Assembly: GCF_020010925.1 (NCBI RefSeq)
Contig: NZ_JAGJBZ010000003.1
Span: forward strand, 930,001-994,000
Reading direction: 5' to 3'
Origin: Streptomyces griseiscabiei
GTDB taxonomy: Bacteria > Actinomycetota > Actinomycetes > Streptomycetales > Streptomycetaceae
DNA: 64,000 nt
Below the pieces are notes generated by a model. That model saw nothing but the letters and a program-made list of their open reading frames with translations. It did no database searches and was not told the DNA's origin. This document shows, in pieces, positions 56,877 through 64,000 of the stretch (positions are counted from its first letter, which is position 1; each line of letters opens with the position of its first letter). The position numbers were made by a program, and so were the translations under genes.

Positions 56877-58008
56877 GGCAATGGCTGACGAACCTCTGGT
56901 CCTCGGGATCGAGACCTCCTGCGACGAGACCGGGGTCGGTGTCGTGCGCGGGACGACCCTGCTGGCGGACGCCATCGCGTCGAGCGTCGACGAGCACGCC
57001 CGGTTCGGCGGGGTGGTGCCCGAGGTGGCCTCCCGCGCGCATCTGGAGGCGATGGTCCCGACCATCGACCGGGCGCTGAAGGAGGCGGGCGTCAGCGCGA
57101 AGGACCTCGACGGCATCGCGGTCACCGCCGGACCCGGCCTCGCGGGCGCGCTGCTGGTGGGCGTCTCGGCGGCCAAGGCGTACGCGTACGCGCTCGGCAA
57201 GCCGCTCTACGGCGTCAACCACCTCGCCTCCCACATCTGCGTCGACCAGCTGGAGCACGGGGCGCTGCCCGAGCCGACGATGGCGCTGCTGGTGAGCGGC
57301 GGCCACTCGTCGCTGCTCCTGTCGACGGACATCACGTCGGACGTACGGCCCATGGGCGCGACGATCGACGACGCGGCGGGCGAGGCCTTCGACAAGATCG
57401 CCCGCGTGCTGAACCTCGGCTTCCCGGGCGGGCCGGTCATCGACCGGTACGCGAAGGAGGGCGACCCGACGGCCATCGCCTTCCCGCGCGGGCTGACCGG
57501 GCCCCGCGACCCCGCCTACGACTTCTCCTTCTCCGGCCTCAAGACCGCGGTGGCCCGCTGGATCGAGGCCAAGCGGGCGGCCGGGGAGGACGTTCCGGTG
57601 CGGGACGTGGCCGCGTCCTTCCAGGAGGCCGTGGTGGACGTGCTGACGCGCAAGGCGGTGCGGGCCTGCAAGGACCAGGGCGTCGACCATCTGATGATCG
57701 GCGGCGGTGTCGCCGCCAACTCCCGCCTGCGGGTGCTCGCCCAGGAGCGCTGCGAGGCGGCCGGCATCCGGCTCCGGGTGCCCCGGCCCAAGCTGTGCAC
57801 GGACAACGGGGCGATGGTGGCGGCGCTGGGTGCGGAAATGGTCGCGCGGGGGCGCGCCGCGTCCGACTGGGACCTGTCGGCGGACTCGTCGCTGCCGGTG
57901 ACGGACCCGCATGTGCCGGGCAGCGCCGCCGGTCATGCCCACGCCCACGGCCACTCCCACGGTCACGATCACGTCCACGAGGTCAGCAAGGAGAACCTGT
58001 ACTCGTGA
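56869..58008 (+). CDS. tsaD: tRNA t6A37 threonylcarbamoyltransferase TsaD
   Basis: TsaD transfers the threonylcarbamoyl group to A37. The protein has 379 residues from ATG 56869, with AAGGA upstream; ATG 56881 ([16 protein letters not shown]) is an alternative. The metal-binding HxxxH is His118-His122 in [11 protein letters not shown], and [12 protein letters not shown] and [12 protein letters not shown] are conserved. The C-terminal end has a histidine-rich tail, [15 protein letters not shown], which is unusual for the family in general but occurs in related Streptomyces proteins. tsaB-rimI-tsaD are translationally overlapping. Confidence 0.96.
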   Translation: MARAMADEPLVLGIETSCDETGVGVVRGTTLLADAIASSVDEHARFGGVVPEVASRAHLEAMVPTIDRALKEAGVSAKDLDGIAVTAGPGLAGALLVGVSAAKAYAYALGKPLYGVNHLASHICVDQLEHGALPEPTMALLVSGGHSSLLLSTDITSDVRPMGATIDDAAGEAFDKIARVLNLGFPGGPVIDRYAKEGDPTAIAFPRGLTGPRDPAYDFSFSGLKTAVARWIEAKRAAGEDVPVRDVAASFQEAVVDVLTRKAVRACKDQGVDHLMIGGGVAANSRLRVLAQERCEAAGIRLRVPRPKLCTDNGAMVAALGAEMVARGRAASDWDLSADSSLPVTDPHVPGSAAGHAHAHGHSHGHDHVHEVSKENLYS

Positions 58009-58274
58009 CGGTCGCGCTGATGTGGGAGGCGCGGGCGGTGGCCGGGCGGGGGGAGGAGCTTCTCGCCTGGGCCCGGGATCAGGTCGAGGCCCAGGTGCTT
58101 TCCGTACGGCCGCTGCGGCGGGAGTTGTTCCGGGCGCCGCAGGACCGGGTGCTGGTCATCACGTGGTGGGACGCGGAGTTCGACGCGGAGCTGCCCGAAC
58201 TGCCGGAGCCGGGGCCGGAGTTGGTCTCCAGGGCGGTTCACCGGTGGAGGTTCGAGTCGGCGGGGACGGACTGA
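58005..58274 (+). CDS. Small protein of unknown function downstream of tsaD
   Basis: An 89-residue protein from GTG 58005, which overlaps the tsaD stop (GTGA). The sequence [56 protein letters not shown] could be a small ferredoxin-like or monooxygenase-type (ABM) fold, but I cannot confirm this. Overlap with tsaD suggests it belongs to the same operon. Confidence 0.65.
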   Translation: MTVALMWEARAVAGRGEELLAWARDQVEAQVLSVRPLRRELFRAPQDRVLVITWWDAEFDAELPELPEPGPELVSRAVHRWRFESAGTD

Positions 58275-58334
58275 CCGGCGTGCTCTTTCGGCATGTACGG
58301 ATCACGTGTGCCGTTCGTCTGTGATGCTGTGCGG

Positions 58335-59156
58335 ATGAGCAGATCATGGCAGGGAACCGTCGTGGACGGTTCCGACCTCCTGGTGCCGGCGTCGGGTGTG
58401 ACGCCGAGGCATGTGCTGTGCGTCGTCGGAGTGGGCCTGGACCCCGAGATACTCATCCGGGTGGTCGAGGAGGCGGGCGCGGGGGAGTTCACGGTCGAGG
58501 AATGGGAGCAGGAGCCCGATCCCCGGATGCGGGAGGCGTTCGAGGCCGCGTTGGCCGCCCGCAGCGCCATCCGGGACGACGAGTTCGGTGACGAGGACTG
58601 GGCCGCGGTGGACGCGCACGACTCGGTCGCCTATGTCCTGTCGCCGCCGATCTCCCAGTTCAACGCCCTCGACGTCTCCCGGCAGGCACTGGCTGTCACG
58701 GCCGCTCTGCTGGCCAACGGGGCCACCGCGGTGAAGAACGACTCCAGCGGTGTGGCCTGCGGGCGCGAGCGATGGCTGACTCTGGCGGACAGGGCCGCGG
58801 CCGCCGACAACGTCGACGATCTGGCGATCGCCCTGTGCGACGCATGGGTGGTGCCGGCCATCTTCGACGAGGGCGCCTTCTACAGCGGCGGCATGCATCT
58901 CCTCGGCCAGGCCGACGTGGAGCTGGCCCCCGGACGCGACCCTGAACCGGAGCAGTTGAGCGAGTGGCTGACCACCATGGACGTCGCGCGGTACTACCTG
59001 CTGACGGAGCAGCCCGAAGGCGGGATCGAGGACGGCGAGGGGTTCCGCATCACCCCGGACGCCACCCGCTGGATCATGCACCGGGTCGCGTGCGAGCTCG
59101 ACGAGGACGACTTCTCCCACAACCCCTTCGGCTTCTGGCGTCTGACGCCCGCCTAG
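58335..59156 (+). CDS. Conserved hypothetical protein
   Basis: A protein of 273 residues from ATG 58335. It is acidic and soluble with no signal peptide. The N-terminal part has DGSDLLVPASGVTPRHVLCVVG and the middle part SVAYVLSPPISQFNALDVSRQALAVTAALLANGATAVKNDSSGVACGRERW, which resembles DUF4261-like proteins of unknown role. The function is not assignable. Confidence 0.6.
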   Translation: MSRSWQGTVVDGSDLLVPASGVTPRHVLCVVGVGLDPEILIRVVEEAGAGEFTVEEWEQEPDPRMREAFEAALAARSAIRDDEFGDEDWAAVDAHDSVAYVLSPPISQFNALDVSRQALAVTAALLANGATAVKNDSSGVACGRERWLTLADRAAAADNVDDLAIALCDAWVVPAIFDEGAFYSGGMHLLGQADVELAPGRDPEPEQLSEWLTTMDVARYYLLTEQPEGGIEDGEGFRITPDATRWIMHRVACELDEDDFSHNPFGFWRLTPA

Positions 59157-59245
59157 CGATGCCGGGGCCGCCGTCGCGTGTACTGGAGGGGGAGTACATG
59201 GCTGTTCGGTGGACAGTACGGTGAGCGGACCGTCACTCTGAGTGC

Positions 59246-60094
59246 ATGGTGCACGGTGTGGAGTGGGCTGCGCAGGGGCCGGGTGGTGAGCCCGAGTCGT
59301 CGGACAGCATGAAGGCGTTCGGGGCGGTGGTGCAGGCTCTGCGCGAGCATGCGGGGCTGAGCCGGGAGGAGTTCGGGGCGCGGGTCCATTTGTCCAAGCA
59401 CTCGGTGGCTTCCATCGAGTTGGGGCGACGGCTGGCGGATCAGCGGTTCGTGGAGTTGGCGGAGGAGGCCACGGGGGGCACGGGGGCGGTGCGGGGGGCG
59501 TTTCGGCATATGGCTCGGCAGCCGGGGTTGGCGGCGTGGTTCAGGACGTGGGCGAGGTTGGAGCGGGAGGCCGTCTATCTGGCTACGTACGAGTGCCGCT
59601 TGGTGCCGGGGCTGCTTCAGTCGGAGGGGTACGCGCGGGCGGTGTTCAGCAACAGCATTCCGCCGCTGTCGGACGAGCAGCTGGAGGCGCAGGCCGCTGC
59701 GCGGATGGAACGGCAGAAAATGTTGCGCGACCGACCCAACACCTCGTTCAGCTTCGTCATGGATGAGCACGTTGTCCGGCGTCGGCTGGGCGGCGGTGAG
59801 GTGCTACGGGGTCTGCTCGATCACATGCTGGAGCACGCTCGGCTCCGCAACGTGGAGATCCAGATCATGCCGCTCGAATGCCAGGTGCACGCCGGGCTGG
59901 ACGGCCCGGTGGCGCTGCTGGAAACTCCGGACGGGAGGCATCTTGCCTATGCCGAGGGGCAGGAGACCGGGCGCCTGATTGCCGACGGAAAAGAGGCGGC
60001 CATTCTGCACCGTCGGTATGCGACACTCCGCGCACAGGCTCTCAGCCCCCTGGACTCCGTGAGCCTGTTGGAGCGGATCAGAGGAGCGTTATGA
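59246..60094 (+). CDS. Helix-turn-helix regulator with DUF5753 domain
   Basis: A 282-residue protein of the large Streptomyces XRE/DUF5753 family (WhiJ and related regulators). An HTH at about residues 25-85 reads FGAVVQALREHAGLSREEFGARVHLSKHSVASIELGRR. The DUF5753 part begins near AWFRTWARLEREAVYLATYECRLVPGLLQSEGYARAVF. Starts at 59252 or 59309 are possible. The following two genes encode DUF397 proteins, the usual genetic partner. Its last codons overlap the next start (ATGA). Confidence 0.88.
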   Translation: MVHGVEWAAQGPGGEPESSDSMKAFGAVVQALREHAGLSREEFGARVHLSKHSVASIELGRRLADQRFVELAEEATGGTGAVRGAFRHMARQPGLAAWFRTWARLEREAVYLATYECRLVPGLLQSEGYARAVFSNSIPPLSDEQLEAQAAARMERQKMLRDRPNTSFSFVMDEHVVRRRLGGGEVLRGLLDHMLEHARLRNVEIQIMPLECQVHAGLDGPVALLETPDGRHLAYAEGQETGRLIADGKEAAILHRRYATLRAQALSPLDSVSLLERIRGAL

Positions 60095-60342
60095 GCATCA
60101 CCGAACCGGCGTGGTTCAAGTCCAGCCACAGCACGGATCAAGGTGACAGCTGCGTTGAAGTCGGCCTGGGCTGGCGCAAGTCCAGTTACAGCGGCACCCA
60201 AGGCGACAACTGCATAGAAGTCGCCACCACCCCCGCCACCATCCACGTCCGCGACTCCAAAGACACCACGCGCCCCCACTTCGACTTGGGCCCCTCCGCC
60301 TGGGCCGCCTTCGTCGCGCACGCGGCGGCCCAGGCGGGCTGA
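60091..60342 (+). CDS. Double DUF397 protein
   Basis: An 83-residue protein from ATG 60091 overlapping the upstream stop, with GAGGAG upstream. It has a short N-terminal DUF397-like stretch (AWFKSSHSTDQGDSCVEVG) followed by a full DUF397 (WRKSSYSGTQGDNCIEVA, VRDSKDTTRPHFDLGPSAWAAFVAHA). DUF397 proteins pair with DUF5753 regulators and influence development and antibiotic production in Streptomyces. The C-terminal part is nearly identical to the next gene. Confidence 0.85.
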   Translation: MSITEPAWFKSSHSTDQGDSCVEVGLGWRKSSYSGTQGDNCIEVATTPATIHVRDSKDTTRPHFDLGPSAWAAFVAHAAAQAG

Positions 60343-60540
60343 GGCAGTGTCGTGAGCACCGACCTCACGTGGTTCAAGAGCAGCTACAGCAGCCCCCAGG
60401 GCGACGACTGCATAGAAATCGCCACCACCCCCACCACCATCCACATCCGCGACTCCAAAGACACCACGCGCCCCCACTTCGACCTCGGCCCCTCCGCCTG
60501 GGCCGCGTTCGTCTCGTACGCGGCGGCCCAGGCGGGCTGA
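60202..60540 (+). repeat. Tandem duplication within two DUF397 genes
   Basis: Bases 60202-60342 and 60400-60540 are direct repeats of 141 bases, displaced by 198. By eye they differ at about nine positions. They suggest a recent duplication, with little divergence, inside the DUF397 cluster. Confidence 0.75.
60352..60540 (+). CDS. DUF397 protein
   Basis: A 62-residue protein from GTG 60352: a single DUF397 domain (LTWFKSSYSSPQGDDCIEIA, IRDSKDTTRPHFDLGPSAWAAFVSYA). It follows the first DUF397 gene by 9 bases. Its second half nearly matches that gene, so the two are probably recent paralogues. Confidence 0.85.
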   Translation: MSTDLTWFKSSYSSPQGDDCIEIATTPTTIHIRDSKDTTRPHFDLGPSAWAAFVSYAAAQAG

Positions 60541-60551
60541 CCCTCAGGCCG

Positions 60552-62846
60552 TCAGGGCTCCACCACCCGGACCTCCGTCCCGCAGTGCAGCCGGCGGTCC
60601 GGGCCCACCTCGCGTACCGGCCCCGGCAGCGTCAGCCGTACCCGGTGGTGGATGTCCGCACTCGACGTGCCCAACCGCAGTTCCAGCGCGCCCGGTTCGA
60701 CCACGCGGCGGCCCGAGCGGTCCGGGAAGGACGACACGTCGGGGTGGAAGCGGAAGGTCACCCGCCGGGCCTCGCCCGGGGCCAACTCCAGCCGCTGGTA
60801 GGCGATCAGGCGTACGTCGGGGCGGGTCACCGAGGCCACCGGATCGTGCAGGTACAGCTGGACCACCTCCGCCCCAGCCCGCTCACCCGTGTTGCGGACG
60901 GTCACCGAGACGTCCCCGCCCTCGTCACCCTCGTTCGCGAAGTCCGTCCACGCGAACGTCGTGTACGAGCGGCCGTACCCGAAGGGATACAGCGGGGTCG
61001 GGTCGATGTTGCTCGCTCCGCCCAGCAGGCCCAGCGGGGGCTGGAGGTACGTCCACGGCTGGCCCCCGGGGCGGTGCGGGACGCTCACCGGGAGGCGGCC
61101 GGAGGGGCAGACGCGGCCCGACAGCACTCCCGCCACCGCCGGGCCGCCCTCCTCCCCGGGGAAGAACGCCTGCACCACGCCCGCGAGTCGGCCGTGCCAG
61201 CGGCCGAGCGCGTAGGGGCGCCCGGTGAGCAGCACCGCCACCACCGGCGTCCCCGTGGCGATGAGCGCGTCCAGCAGCTCCGCCTGGACCCCCGGCAACC
61301 GGAGGTCCTCCGCGTCGCAGCCCTCGCCCGAGGTGCCCCGGCCGAAGAGGCCCGCGCGGTCGCCGAGGACCGCCACGCAGACGTCCGCCTCGGAGGCCCG
61401 TGCCACCGCCTCGGGGAAGCCGCCGGTGTCGTCGCCGTCCACGTCGCTGCCCGCCGCGTAGGTGATCTTCGCGTCGGGGAGTTCGTCCCGGACGGACCGG
61501 AGCACGGTCGGGATCTCGATGCCCAGCGGGGTGCCCGGGTGGGCGGGGAGGACGTGGGAGGGGAAGGAGTAGCAGCCGAGCATGGCCAGGGGGTCGTCCG
61601 CGCGGGGGCCCACCACGGCGATACGGATGTCCGGGGCCAGCGGCAGCACCGCGTCCGGGTTGTCCAGGAGCACGATCGACTGCTCGGCCAGGCGGCGGGC
61701 GACCTCGCGGTTCTCACGGGGGTCGAGGTCGATCTCGCCGCCCGCTCCCTCCGGGGTCCAGTCCTCGTCCAGCAGACCCAGCTCGCACTTCTGGAGCAGG
61801 ACCCGGCGGGCGGCCCGGTCCACCAGGGCCTCGGGGATCTCACCCGCGCGGACGGCGGTCACCAGGGGCTCGCCGTAGCAGCGCAGGGTGGGGAGTTCCA
61901 CGTCCACGCCCGCCGCGAGCGCCGCGTGCGCCGCCTCCGCGCGGTTTCCGGCCACGCGGTGGTTGGTCTCCAGGAAGCCGACGCCGAAGTAGTCGGAGAC
62001 GACCGTGCCGGTGAAACCCCAGTCTTCGCGCAGGAGTTCGGTCAGGAGCTGAGGGTCCGCCGAGACCGGGACGCCGTCCGTCTCCGTGTACGCCGCCATC
62101 ACCGAGCGCGCCCCGCCCTCGCGCAGCGCCATCTCGAACGGGGGCAGGGTCACGTCCGCGAGTTCCCGTACCCCCGCCCGTACGGGCGCGTGGTTGCGGG
62201 CGCCGACGGACGCCGCGTACCCGGCGAAGTGCTTCAGTGTGGCCACGATCCCGGCCGACTCCAGGCCGCGCACATACGCCGTACCGACCGTGCCGACGAG
62301 GTACGGGTCCTCGCCGATCGTCTCCTCGACCCGCCCCCAGCGCGGGTCGCGGACCACGTCCAGGACGGGCGACAGACCCTGGTGGATGCCGACGGAGGCC
62401 AGGTCGTGGCCGATGTGCCGGGCCATCTCCTCCACGAGCGCGGGGTCGAAGGTCGCGCCCCAGGCCAGCGGGACGGGGTACGCGGTCGCGCGCCATGCGG
62501 TGAAGCCGGCGAGGCACTCCTCGTGGGCGACGGCCGGGATGCCGAAGCGGTTCGCGGCCATGATGCGGCGCTGGGCGCGGGCCAGGGCGCGCGCGCCGAG
62601 CGCCGGGTCCACGGGGGCCGTACCGAAGGTGCGGGTGAGCTGGCCGAGGCCCCGGGTGATCAGCTCGTCGAAGTCGAAGGACTCCCGCATCTCCTCCTCG
62701 TCGGGGGCGATGTCCTCGCCGTTCGAGTCGGTCTTCACCCACACGCCGTACAACTGGGCGGTCTTCTCCTCCAGGGTCATCCGGGAGAGCAGATCCTCGA
62801 CCCGGGCCGCTGCGGGCAGGGCCGGGTCACGCCAAGGGGTGGTCAT
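60552..62846 (-). CDS. bxlA: GH3 beta-xylosidase/beta-glucosidase
   Basis: A 764-residue protein from ATG 62846, with no signal peptide, so intracellular. The catalytic GH3 domain contains DVVRDPRWGRVEETIGEDPYLVG, KHFAGY around residues 205-210 and the nucleophile Asp285 in GTVVSDYFGVGF. The GH3 C-terminal domain and a FnIII-like end (PLYPFGYGRSYTTFAW) follow. Size, lack of signal and the two ABC permease genes just upstream match the Streptomyces bxlEFGA xylobiose operon, where BxlA is a beta-xylosidase. Substrate (xylose or glucose) is inferred, so the symbol is provisional. Confidence 0.8.
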   Translation of the reverse strand: MTTPWRDPALPAAARVEDLLSRMTLEEKTAQLYGVWVKTDSNGEDIAPDEEEMRESFDFDELITRGLGQLTRTFGTAPVDPALGARALARAQRRIMAANRFGIPAVAHEECLAGFTAWRATAYPVPLAWGATFDPALVEEMARHIGHDLASVGIHQGLSPVLDVVRDPRWGRVEETIGEDPYLVGTVGTAYVRGLESAGIVATLKHFAGYAASVGARNHAPVRAGVRELADVTLPPFEMALREGGARSVMAAYTETDGVPVSADPQLLTELLREDWGFTGTVVSDYFGVGFLETNHRVAGNRAEAAHAALAAGVDVELPTLRCYGEPLVTAVRAGEIPEALVDRAARRVLLQKCELGLLDEDWTPEGAGGEIDLDPRENREVARRLAEQSIVLLDNPDAVLPLAPDIRIAVVGPRADDPLAMLGCYSFPSHVLPAHPGTPLGIEIPTVLRSVRDELPDAKITYAAGSDVDGDDTGGFPEAVARASEADVCVAVLGDRAGLFGRGTSGEGCDAEDLRLPGVQAELLDALIATGTPVVAVLLTGRPYALGRWHGRLAGVVQAFFPGEEGGPAVAGVLSGRVCPSGRLPVSVPHRPGGQPWTYLQPPLGLLGGASNIDPTPLYPFGYGRSYTTFAWTDFANEGDEGGDVSVTVRNTGERAGAEVVQLYLHDPVASVTRPDVRLIAYQRLELAPGEARRVTFRFHPDVSSFPDRSGRRVVEPGALELRLGTSSADIHHRVRLTLPGPVREVGPDRRLHCGTEVRVVEP

Positions 62847-62874
62847 GAAACTCCTTCAGGGGTCGGCGAGTTTC
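62847..62874. promoter_or_regulatory. Inverted repeat upstream of the GH3 gene
   Basis: GAAACTC (62847-62853) and GAGTTTC (62868-62874) form an inverted repeat directly before the GH3 start. A regulator half-site resembling the GAAAC/GTTTC boxes of xylan genes is possible. Confidence 0.35.
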
Positions 62875-62903
62875 AGAAGGTCGCGGGTGCCGGAGCAGGT
62901 GGG

Positions 62904-63806
62904 TCACTTGCCGCCCACACCCATCAGCCCGCCCACCAGCGCCCGGCGCGCCACCAGGTACACGGCGAAGATCGGGATGCCGGAGAGGACGACCGAGGCG
63001 AGCAGGGCGGGGATGTTGACGCCGAACTGGCTGACGTAGTTGAACAGTCCGAGCGTGAGCACCCGGGGGCCGTCGGACTGGGTGAAGATCAGCGGGAAGA
63101 GGAAGCCGTTCCACGCCTGGAGTGCGGAGAAGATGACGACCGTACTGATGCCGCCCTTGGCCAGCGGGATCGTCAGCTGGAAGAGCATGCGCAGGGGTGA
63201 CGCGCCGTCCAGCGCCATCGCCTCGTACAGGTCTTCGGAGACGTCCCGGAGCGTGCCCACCAGGACCAGCACCGAGACCGGCATCGCGAAGGCCGCCGTC
63301 GGGAGGATGACGGCGAGGAGGGTGTCGTAGAGGTCGAGCTTCGCGATGAGGAGATAGAGGGGGACCACGACCGCCTGCGCCGGGATCGCCACGCCCAGGA
63401 GGAAGAGGCGGAAAGCCGCGTTCGACCAGCGGTCGCGGGTGCGGACGGTGACGTACGCCAGCGGGATGGACAGGGCCAGGACGATGCCGACGACCGAGAC
63501 CGCGACGACCGCCGTATTGCTGAGCAGATGGCCGAAGCCGCTGGTCAGGACGGTGTTGTAGTTGTCGAGGGTCGGGTCGGTGGGAGGTTTGAGGGGGTTG
63601 CCGGTGAGGGCCTTGTCCGCGCCCGTGAGGGACGCCGACAGCATCGCGTAGATCGGGATCAGGACGATGACCAGCCAGAGGAACGCGCCCAGGCCCGCGA
63701 CCGGGTTGGCGCGCCGCGTCCAGTGGCGCCGGCGGCGGGGGGCGCGCGACGGCTCGCGCGCGGGCTCGTCGGTCTTCGTGGGGCGCGCCAGTGTGTCGTG
63801 TGACAT
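62904..63806 (-). CDS. bxlG: Carbohydrate ABC transporter permease, MalG type
   Basis: A 300-residue inner-membrane permease from ATG 63806, with about six hydrophobic segments after a basic N-terminus. The EAA motif EDLYEAMALDGASPLRMLFQLTIPLAKG binds the ATPase subunit. It belongs to the CUT1 family of oligosaccharide importers. It follows the other permease by 9 bases and precedes the GH3 gene by 57 bases. In Streptomyces the ATPase MsiK usually serves such systems and is encoded elsewhere. The symbol is provisional, from bxlEFGA resemblance. Confidence 0.8.
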   Translation of the reverse strand: MSHDTLARPTKTDEPAREPSRAPRRRRHWTRRANPVAGLGAFLWLVIVLIPIYAMLSASLTGADKALTGNPLKPPTDPTLDNYNTVLTSGFGHLLSNTAVVAVSVVGIVLALSIPLAYVTVRTRDRWSNAAFRLFLLGVAIPAQAVVVPLYLLIAKLDLYDTLLAVILPTAAFAMPVSVLVLVGTLRDVSEDLYEAMALDGASPLRMLFQLTIPLAKGGISTVVIFSALQAWNGFLFPLIFTQSDGPRVLTLGLFNYVSQFGVNIPALLASVVLSGIPIFAVYLVARRALVGGLMGVGGK

Positions 63807-63815
63807 GCCGCTCCG

Positions 63816-64000
63816 TCACATCCCTTCACGCGTGCTGCGCATGGCGCCGAAGCCCGTCAGCCGGACCAGGACGAGGGAGAGCCCCGTCGCGGCGATGACC
63901 AGGAAGGACGCGATGGCGCTGGCGTAGCCGAAGTCGTACGTCTTGAAGCCCGCCTCGTACATCAGGTACGGCAGGATCGCCGTGTCCGTGCCCGGGCCGC
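63816..64000 (-). CDS. bxlF: Carbohydrate ABC transporter permease, MalF type (partial)
   Basis: Only the last 61 codons lie inside the window (stop 63816-63818). The translated end, with ILPYLMYEAGFKTYDFGYASAIASFLVIAATGLSLVLVRLTGF, is the C-terminal membrane segment of the partner permease. The 5' part and the likely solute-binding protein gene are beyond the right edge. The symbol is provisional. Confidence 0.7.
   Translation of the reverse strand, partial: GPGTDTAILPYLMYEAGFKTYDFGYASAIASFLVIAATGLSLVLVRLTGFGAMRSTREGM

Noticed and set aside
60369..63200. Plus-strand frame of about 943 codons opposite the GH3 gene
   Set aside because: Arg/Val/His-rich shadow; the GH3 catalytic motifs are all on the other strand.

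Overview
The window is very GC-rich actinobacterial DNA, almost certainly from a Streptomyces chromosome. Evidence: many GTG/TTG starts, third codon positions rich in G/C, DUF397/DUF5753 genes, and the gene order rpoC-rpsL-rpsG-fusA-tuf followed after a gap by the S10, spc and alpha ribosomal operons and then glmM, coaA, glmS, alr and the tsaE-tsaB-rimI-tsaD group. rpsD is absent from the alpha operon, as is usual in this genus.

Layout. 1-521 is the 3' end of rpoC with its terminator. 682-1230 is a small DUF1707 membrane protein. 1446-6059 is the str operon (rpsL, rpsG, fusA, tuf) with a strong promoter and a 200-nt leader. 6.2-22.8 kb is an accessory stretch between tuf and rpsJ. It holds an ECF sigma factor with a membrane partner, a secreted xylanolytic pair (GH115 glucuronidase and GH10 xylanase), two poorly known genes, a remnant of an HATPase gene, a large GHKL-ATPase/Shedu-like nuclease fusion, a secreted protein, a two-gene RNA-repair cassette (RNA ligase-kinase, and an MJ1316/EEP/2H/nucleotidyltransferase polyprotein), and a DUF1275 membrane protein. 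22.8-33.0 kb is the S10 and spc ribosomal operons. 33.2-39.7 kb is secY-adk-map-infA-rpmJ-rpsM-rpsK-rpoA-rplQ, followed by truA.

40.6-64 kb continues with two membrane or secreted proteins, rplM-rpsI, glmM, a DUF389 membrane protein, coaA, the leftward glmS-acpS-nnr group, then rightward alr, a hydrolase, tsaE, tsaB, rimI and tsaD. After these come a HTH/DUF5753 regulator with two DUF397 genes. The right edge has a leftward sugar-uptake operon (two ABC permeases and a GH3 glycosidase) resembling the Streptomyces xylobiose system bxlEFGA.

How the parts fit. Most of the window is translation machinery plus cell-wall precursor supply (glmS, glmM, alr) and the t6A tRNA-modification genes. Two separate xylan-related loci, at 7.5-11.8 kb and 60.5-64 kb, suggest xylan breakdown outside the cell followed by oligosaccharide uptake and hydrolysis inside. 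The most unusual content is at 14.2-21.7 kb: a candidate defence nuclease-ATPase next to a predicted RNA-damage repair operon. At the RNA level, the leaders of the rpsL and rpsJ operons carry the same 25-nt hairpin element (24 of 25 bases identical), which is a candidate shared regulatory element.
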